Origin: Phyllobacterium endophyticum
GTDB lineage: Bacteria; Pseudomonadota; Alphaproteobacteria; Rhizobiales; Rhizobiaceae
DNA length: 64,000 bases
NCBI RefSeq assembly: GCF_003010935.1
Contig: NZ_PGGN01000003.1
Location: forward strand, 186,001-250,000
Reading direction: 5' to 3'
In this document: piece by piece, positions 59,003 to 64,000 of the stretch
How the letters are laid out: each line of letters starts with the position of its first letter
Numbering within the stretch: position 1 is the stretch's first letter
Translations under genes and position numbers: made by a program
The notes under the pieces: model-generated
What the model was told of the DNA's origin: nothing
What the model saw: the letters and a program-made list of their open reading frames with translations, nothing else
The model's database searches: none

Positions 59003-60340
59003 ATGAACGTCAGTGCGAGAATACGAGGTGCACTCTTTGCGGTCTTTACCTTGCCCCTTGCCGCCATGAACGCATCAAACGCGCAAGACCAAGTTCCCAT
59101 TACGATCGTTATCAATCAATCGCCCTGGTTTGCGGGATTTCAGACTGTTGTCGGGCAATATCAGGAAAAGACCGGCAACACGGTCTCGCTCGACGTCAAT
59201 CCGTTCGCAGGAAGTCTGGAAAAGCAGCGGAGTGCGGTCCGTTCCAAAGAGAGCCCCTATGACATTCTCATCATGAATGCCGGCTTCTTTATCGAGATGT
59301 ATAAGGGCGGCTTTTTGTCTCCGCTGAACGACATCGATCCGACGTTCGCCCTCGATAAGGATCTCTATACCTTTGACGATTCCGTCTACTGGGACGCATC
59401 GACCAACAAGATTGATGCAAAGAGCGGCAAACTTATGTCGGTTCCCATCAACCCGTTCATTCCGATCCTTCACTATCGGTCAGACCTTTATGCGGAGAAA
59501 GGACTGAAAGTCCCTGAAACCTGGGACGATCTCCTTGCCAATGCCAAGGCACTGAACAATCCTCCGAGCATGTACGGCATTGTTCAACGTGGCGCGCGCG
59601 GAACCTTCGATGTCACCTACGACGTCCTGCCTTATATCTGGAGCTATGGTGGCGGTCTGTTGAAGGATCAGAAGGCAGGCGACTACACCATAATCGTCAA
59701 TAGCCCGGAGACCAAGGCGGCGATGGAGATGTACCTGAAGCTGGCCAAGGAAGCCGGACATCCGTCAACCGCCGGCCAGACGCAAGCCAACGTTCTCCAG
59801 AACATGGCTACGGGCAAGGCAGGCAATATCATTGCTGTTCTGGCTGCTTCCATATTTGACGATCCGAACCAGTCTGCCGTGGTCGACAAGGTCGGGTTCG
59901 CCCCGCCGCCGCATGCGCCGGGCTTCCCGTCGTCGCCCGGGCTCGGACATTGGCTGGGAGGCATCCCGAAGAACATCCCCGGAGATCGTCAAAAGGCTGC
60001 GCTCGCTTTTCTGAACTGGTTCCAGTCCAAGGACGCTCAAATGGCGTATGCCGAGGCAGGATCGCCACCCGTCAGCCGGGCCGTATTGGAATCGGACCTC
60101 GGAAATCAGCCTAAATACCGATGGATGAAGGCGCTCTCCAAAGGTTTGACTACCGCCCGGCTGCCATTTTTCATTGCCGAATCCGCTCAAATACTGGCAA
60201 TCACCGAACTCGGATTCAATCAAATCATCTCCGGCCAAACGACCGTCAACGACGGACTGAACAATATGGCGAAAGAGATGGAGAAAGTGATGACTGCAGC
60301 CGGATACAAGGCTCCAGTCCTTCCTGACCTGAAGGATTGA
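59003..60340 (+). CDS. Sugar ABC transporter substrate-binding protein
   Basis: A 445-residue periplasmic protein, start at 59003 with GAGGAGAGAAG upstream and a signal peptide (ARIRGALFAVFTLPLAAMNA, cleavage after SNAQ). Family 1 extracellular solute-binding protein: FAGFQTVVGQYQEKTGNTVS, then SPYDILIMNAGFFIEMYKGG, and the hinge and lobe II features GGIPKNIPGDRQKAALAFLN and YAEAGSPPVSRAVL. It delivers an oligo- or monosaccharide to the two permeases that follow directly. The sulfatase in the operon suggests a sulfated sugar or glycan fragment. The operon's ATPase is not in the window. Confidence 0.9.
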   Translation: MNVSARIRGALFAVFTLPLAAMNASNAQDQVPITIVINQSPWFAGFQTVVGQYQEKTGNTVSLDVNPFAGSLEKQRSAVRSKESPYDILIMNAGFFIEMYKGGFLSPLNDIDPTFALDKDLYTFDDSVYWDASTNKIDAKSGKLMSVPINPFIPILHYRSDLYAEKGLKVPETWDDLLANAKALNNPPSMYGIVQRGARGTFDVTYDVLPYIWSYGGGLLKDQKAGDYTIIVNSPETKAAMEMYLKLAKEAGHPSTAGQTQANVLQNMATGKAGNIIAVLAASIFDDPNQSAVVDKVGFAPPPHAPGFPSSPGLGHWLGGIPKNIPGDRQKAALAFLNWFQSKDAQMAYAEAGSPPVSRAVLESDLGNQPKYRWMKALSKGLTTARLPFFIAESAQILAITELGFNQIISGQTTVNDGLNNMAKEMEKVMTAAGYKAPVLPDLKD

Positions 60341-61293
60341 AAGTGTATCTTTCCTCTACCGAGAATGCCCGCTCCGCCAGTCCGGAAGGTCTGGTGGACA
60401 ATGGCAGCATTCATTCCTTCAGCCGTGACCGATTCTTTAGAAATCTTACGCTAGCGCCTGCGATAGTTTTGTTTTTCGCGCTGACGGTCTTGCCGATGAT
60501 CAATCTGGCAGTCCTCAGCCTCCACGACATAGATTGGGCGCAAGGGCTTTCAAGCTGGACGTATGTTGGCCTGAAGCATTACGCATCTCTCGCAGCGGAT
60601 TCTCTTTTCAAGGCAAGCATCCTCAATACTCTGGTCTTCGCCACCGTGGCGGTGTCGGTCCAAATGGTTCTTGGCTTTGGCCTTGCTCTGCTTACCAGTT
60701 CCATTGTCCATGGCCGGCTGTTTTACCGAACGATATTCCTGTTGCCGATACTTGTTCCGGGAATCATCATCGGTGCAATCTGGAAGTTGATGTTCAGCTT
60801 CGATTTCGGCGTGCTGAATGAAATGGCGGGCGCGATCGGCATCATGCCGCGTGACTGGCTGGGGGACGCCACCTATTCCCTTGCTTCGATCATTGTCGTC
60901 GACATCTGGCATTGGACGCCGTTCTGTTTCCTGCTTCTGCTCGCTTCACTGGAGACCTTGCCTCAGGATGTCTATGAAGCAGGCGATATCGACGGCGCAA
61001 CCCGCTGGCAAAGTCTTTGGTACATCACAATCCCCCTGATGCTCCCGGCAATTGCAGTGACTTTCGTCTTCCGCCTGATTCTCGCGTTCAAGGTCTTTGA
61101 TGAAGTCTATCTGCTGACGGGCGGGGGGCCGGGGACATCGACGGAAGTGGTCAGCTTTACCATTTTCCGCCGCTTTTTTACGGAGGATCGGCCCGGCTAT
61201 GGGTCGGCGATGTCGATCACAACGTTTGCCTTCATTGGGCTGGTAATCGTTGTCGTCTCGGCAGTGACCCGGCGGAAAGGAAGCGCGTCATGA
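60337..61293 (+). CDS. Sugar ABC transporter permease (MalF-like)
   Basis: 318 residues with six predicted membrane spans; ILFFALTVLPMINLAVLSL is the first. The EAA loop that contacts the ATPase is EAGDIDGATRWQSLWYITIP with G at the conserved position. TTG 60337 overlaps the previous stop; GTG 60343 is an alternative start. It pairs with the second permease, whose start overlaps this stop by 4 bases. Confidence 0.9.
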   Translation: MKVYLSSTENARSASPEGLVDNGSIHSFSRDRFFRNLTLAPAIVLFFALTVLPMINLAVLSLHDIDWAQGLSSWTYVGLKHYASLAADSLFKASILNTLVFATVAVSVQMVLGFGLALLTSSIVHGRLFYRTIFLLPILVPGIIIGAIWKLMFSFDFGVLNEMAGAIGIMPRDWLGDATYSLASIIVVDIWHWTPFCFLLLLASLETLPQDVYEAGDIDGATRWQSLWYITIPLMLPAIAVTFVFRLILAFKVFDEVYLLTGGGPGTSTEVVSFTIFRRFFTEDRPGYGSAMSITTFAFIGLVIVVVSAVTRRKGSAS

Positions 61294-62129
61294 GTGCAGC
61301 TTATGGCGCTCCCTTGCGTCCCATGCTCGTTCGACACGGGCTTTTGCTTATAGCCGCAGCCCTGGTCCTGTTTCCCTTCCTGTGGATTGTGGCAGCCGCC
61401 TTCAAGACACAGATCGCGCTTCTGACCGGCCAGCTGCTGTTTCAGCCGACTTTGGCAAATTTCATGAACGTGCTTTTCTCCAGCACGTCCGACTATGTCC
61501 GCAACTTCAGCAACAGTTTGGTGATTGCGAGTGTCAGTACGGTTCTTGTCCTGGCGGTCGCGACGCTCGCTGCCTATTCGTTGCAATGCATGCAGTGGCC
61601 GTCATGGGTGCTTCACTCCCTGCTCGGTTGGTCCGTGATATTCCATATGGTGCCCCCGATCACCCTTGCTGGTGCTTGGTTTTCGATGTTCCGGACAATC
61701 GGACTCGATAATACCTATACGGGGCTCATACTGGCGCACACGACACTCAATCTGCCCATGGCGCTATGGATGATGGGGGTCTTTGTCCGGGACGTTCCGA
61801 AGGAACTGATCGAAGCCGCCAAGATCGACGGGGCCGGAACGCCTCGCATTTTACGGCATGTCATCGTGCCGCTTGTCAGTCCGGGTCTGGCCGCCGCCGG
61901 CATATTGTCGTTCATCTTCAGCTGGAATGAATTTGCGGTCGTATTGACGCTGAGCCAGCGGCAGACGGCCACTGTACCCGTCGCTATCGGCAAATATGCC
62001 CAGGAGAATACCATCGCCTACACCGAGATGGCGGCCGCCTCGGTGCTTTCAATGCTGCCCGCGGTGCTCCTGCTACTCATTGCCCAACGTTTCATTGTCC
62101 GCGGCCTCACCACGGGCGCGGTGAAATAA
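61290..62129 (+). CDS. Sugar ABC transporter permease (MalG-like)
   Basis: 279 residues, six predicted spans, and the EAA loop EAAKIDGAGTPRILRHVIVP. The periplasmic segment with FMNVLFSSTSDYVRNFSNSL is characteristic of the MalG group. ATGA overlap with the upstream permease. After 20 bases comes the sulfatase gene with its own ribosome binding site, so the operon continues. Confidence 0.9.
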   Translation: MSAAYGAPLRPMLVRHGLLLIAAALVLFPFLWIVAAAFKTQIALLTGQLLFQPTLANFMNVLFSSTSDYVRNFSNSLVIASVSTVLVLAVATLAAYSLQCMQWPSWVLHSLLGWSVIFHMVPPITLAGAWFSMFRTIGLDNTYTGLILAHTTLNLPMALWMMGVFVRDVPKELIEAAKIDGAGTPRILRHVIVPLVSPGLAAAGILSFIFSWNEFAVVLTLSQRQTATVPVAIGKYAQENTIAYTEMAAASVLSMLPAVLLLLIAQRFIVRGLTTGAVK

Positions 62130-62149
62130 CCGACCGAAGGAATGACGCC

Positions 62150-63682
62150 ATGAAAGTTGTTTTCGCGCTTTTCGATTCGCTGAACCGCCATATGCTTGGT
62201 CCTTATGGCGGCACGCGCATCCCCACGCCGAACTTTGACCGTCTTGCTCAACATACCATTACCTTTGACAATCACTACGTTGGAAGCATGCCTTGTATGC
62301 CGGCCCGACGCGATCTGCTGACCGGGCGTTTGAGTTTCCTTCATCGCAGTTGGGGCCCGATGGAGCCTTATGACAATTCATTCCCGGAGCTGCTTGCTGC
62401 CTCCGGTGTCTACAGCCATCTCATCACGGATCATTATCATTACTTTGAAGATGGCGGAGCTACATATCACAACCGGTATGACTCTTATGATTTCGTCCGC
62501 GGACAGGAAGGTGACCGCTGGAAAGCGATGGTACAACCGCATTGGGAGCGGCTTCGCGAGATGTACCACGAGCGTCAATTCTCGGCCAAGCGGCGGGACT
62601 ATAAGTCTCAGCACATCATCAACCGCGGGTTCATCAAAGAAGAAGAGGATTTCCCTTCGGTGCAGGTGTTCCAGGCGGGATTCGATTTCCTCGACCTGAA
62701 CCGCGATGCGAACGATTGGATCGTGCAGATAGAAACGTTCGATCCACATGAGCCCTTCTATGCGCCAAAGCGGTTCAAGGACAAATTCGCCAGCGGATGG
62801 AATGGACCCATTCGCGACTGGCCGCGATACGGACGAGTGGATGAACTGCCGGAAGAATGTGAAGAACTGCGCGCCAACTACTATGCGACAGTCGCCTTAT
62901 GCGATTCCTTGCTGGGCGATCTGTTGGATTATTTCGATCGGCACGACATGTGGAAGGACACCGCATTGGTCGTGACCACCGACCACGGCTTCTTATTGGG
63001 AGAACACGACTTCTGGGCAAAGAACCGCATGAACATGTATCAGGAGATCGTCCATATCCCATTGTTCATGCATGACCCGCGCAAGCCATCTTTTGACGGA
63101 ACCAGATGCGGCAACCTGACCCAAACAGCCGACCTCGCTCCCACTTTTCTCGACTTCTTTAGCGTGCAGGCGCCGGCAGAAATGGCGGCACCGTCGCTGT
63201 TCGCCTCGTTGAAAAAACCAATGCGCGAGGGATTGTTGTTTGGGTATTTCGGTGGCGCAGTCAACGTCACGGACGGTCGATACAGTTATCACTGCTATCC
63301 CGCAGATCTTATACGGCAGGAGATCAACCAATATACGCTGATGCCTACGCACATTTCCAGTTTTTTCACAACGGAAGAACTGTCCAATGCGACCCTGTCA
63401 GAACCGTTTCAGTTCAGCAAAGGCGTTCCCCTTCTTAAAATCCCGGTCATCGAGCGCTCCCCCATGAATGAACACTATGGACCTGGAGCAATGATTGAAA
63501 ATGATACGAGACTTTATGATTTGGTCTCGGATCCCGGACAAAACACTCCTCTTGATGATCCGGCAATGGAGGCCGAGATGTCCAATTTGATGGCCTGCCT
63601 CATGCGCGTCAACGAAGCGCCTCCCGAAGCATACCGACGTTTGGAAATTCCCGTTCCCGTTGCTGACTCTGTGGCTACCTGA
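62150..63682 (+). CDS. Type I sulfatase (formylglycine-dependent)
   Basis: A 510-residue enzyme without a signal peptide, so it acts in the cytoplasm after uptake. The formylglycine signature is C49-M-P-A-R53 (MPCMPARRDLLTGR); the metal ligands D9 (ALFDSLNRH) and the later DH pair in VVTTDHGFLLGEHDFW are present. The family hydrolyses sulfate esters of sugars or lipids. Formylglycine-generating enzyme is not in the window and must come from elsewhere. With the ABC importer it suggests import of a sulfated sugar and release of sulfate inside the cell. Confidence 0.9.
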   Translation: MKVVFALFDSLNRHMLGPYGGTRIPTPNFDRLAQHTITFDNHYVGSMPCMPARRDLLTGRLSFLHRSWGPMEPYDNSFPELLAASGVYSHLITDHYHYFEDGGATYHNRYDSYDFVRGQEGDRWKAMVQPHWERLREMYHERQFSAKRRDYKSQHIINRGFIKEEEDFPSVQVFQAGFDFLDLNRDANDWIVQIETFDPHEPFYAPKRFKDKFASGWNGPIRDWPRYGRVDELPEECEELRANYYATVALCDSLLGDLLDYFDRHDMWKDTALVVTTDHGFLLGEHDFWAKNRMNMYQEIVHIPLFMHDPRKPSFDGTRCGNLTQTADLAPTFLDFFSVQAPAEMAAPSLFASLKKPMREGLLFGYFGGAVNVTDGRYSYHCYPADLIRQEINQYTLMPTHISSFFTTEELSNATLSEPFQFSKGVPLLKIPVIERSPMNEHYGPGAMIENDTRLYDLVSDPGQNTPLDDPAMEAEMSNLMACLMRVNEAPPEAYRRLEIPVPVADSVAT

Positions 63683-63685
63683 CCC

Positions 63686-64000
63686 ATGTGGCAGGCAGCA
63701 CAAGGTGGAAGAGAGCTTCGCCCCCTTGTTGGCGATTTGCGGCAGCTTGCATCTGTCCGTCGAATAATCCTCGATGATGGACCCGAACGAGGCGTTCAGG
63801 CTCTGGCATTTTCCACCGGCGGGGGTCTGGATTTTTGGGTTCTGTGCGACCGAAGCTTTGACATCGGTCCGCTGTGGTGGCGAGGCACGCCCATCGCTTG
63901 GCAAAGCCCGTCAGGTTTTGCTTCACCGTACCTGCGTGATCCCCATGGAGATGGCGGGTTTGGCTTTGAACGGTTGTTCTCGGGTTTTCTGGTGACTTGC
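63686..64000 (+). CDS. DUF4432/aldose 1-epimerase-like protein (3' end outside window)
   Basis: The first 105 codons, from ATG 63686, are four bases after the sulfatase stop. They read IILDDGPERGVQALAFSTGG, then LDFWVLCDRSFDIGPLWWRG and SGFASPYLRDPHGDGGFGFE. DUF4432 proteins have the galactose mutarotase fold and probably interconvert sugar anomers. It is the next step in the same operon, acting on the desulfated sugar. The rest, and probably the ATPase, lie beyond the window. Confidence 0.8.
   Translation, partial: MWQAAQGGRELRPLVGDLRQLASVRRIILDDGPERGVQALAFSTGGGLDFWVLCDRSFDIGPLWWRGTPIAWQSPSGFASPYLRDPHGDGGFGFERLFSGFLVTC

Noticed and set aside
1-64000. tRNA or rRNA genes
   Set aside because: No cloverleaf with a recognisable T-arm consensus and no rRNA-like conserved stretch was seen; a covariance search could still find one that I missed.

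Overview
The window looks like an accessory region from an alphaproteobacterium of the order Hyphomicrobiales (Rhizobiales). The evidence is an IalB-family protein, an HWE-type histidine kinase remnant, DUF3606, a LigD-type ligase remnant, LysR-controlled ABC sugar uptake, and above all many copies of DUF982, a family known mainly from this order. I cannot name the genus. I saw no rRNA, tRNA, CRISPR array or intact transposase.

Layout. 0-1.8 kb: end of a sugar catabolic operon (TIM-barrel isomerase, Gfo/Idh/MocA oxidoreductase). 1.9-3.1 kb: a frameshifted DUF2235 hydrolase. 3.7-15.2 kb: a 3829-residue autotransporter adhesin, followed by an IalB-like periplasmic protein. 15.9-22.6 kb: a mixture of intact genes (DUF924, LysR, a periplasmic protein) and decayed ones (HWE kinase, arylsulfatase, SDR, frameshifted GGDEF protein). 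23-26.8 kb: a periplasmic molybdopterin-fold protein overlapping a GGDEF-EAL protein, then an FkbM methyltransferase and an OsmC-like protein. 28-54.8 kb: a dense patchwork of very small genes. 55-57.7 kb: a DUF1254/DUF1214 protein and two small exported or membrane genes. 57.9-64 kb: a LysR gene and a sugar ABC transporter operon with a sulfatase and a mutarotase-like protein cut by the window end.

The 28-55 kb region is the most unusual part. It holds DUF982 genes (eight loci in the window, one of them at 18.5 kb), three zinc-ribbon proteins, two DUF3606 proteins, two LigD remnants, pairs of other small proteins, and several tiny single-span membrane proteins of 26-40 residues. These genes occur in duplicated blocks whose copies range from intact to badly broken, with no insertion sequence beside them. 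At least eleven sites fit GGAAC-N16/17-(A/G)GTT, the promoter form of the EcfG/RpoE2 general stress sigma factor. One of them stands before a 56-residue protein resembling NepR, the anti-sigma factor of that system. Two of them, in duplicated copies, precede an approximately 70-nt transcript unit ending in a hairpin plus T-run, which makes a good candidate stress-induced sRNA. A TGTCC-N4/6-GGACA palindrome recurs at seven places; at four it lies 31-33 nt before a DUF982 start codon. A separate structured element recurs four times with compensating changes in its stems.

My reading is that the region is an expanding and decaying cassette array of general-stress-response genes. The products are mostly unknown. 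DNA protection is suggested by the SRAP peptidase, the LigD remnants and the HNH-like protein; signalling is suggested by three receiver proteins, the NepR-like protein and a Crp/Fnr regulator.
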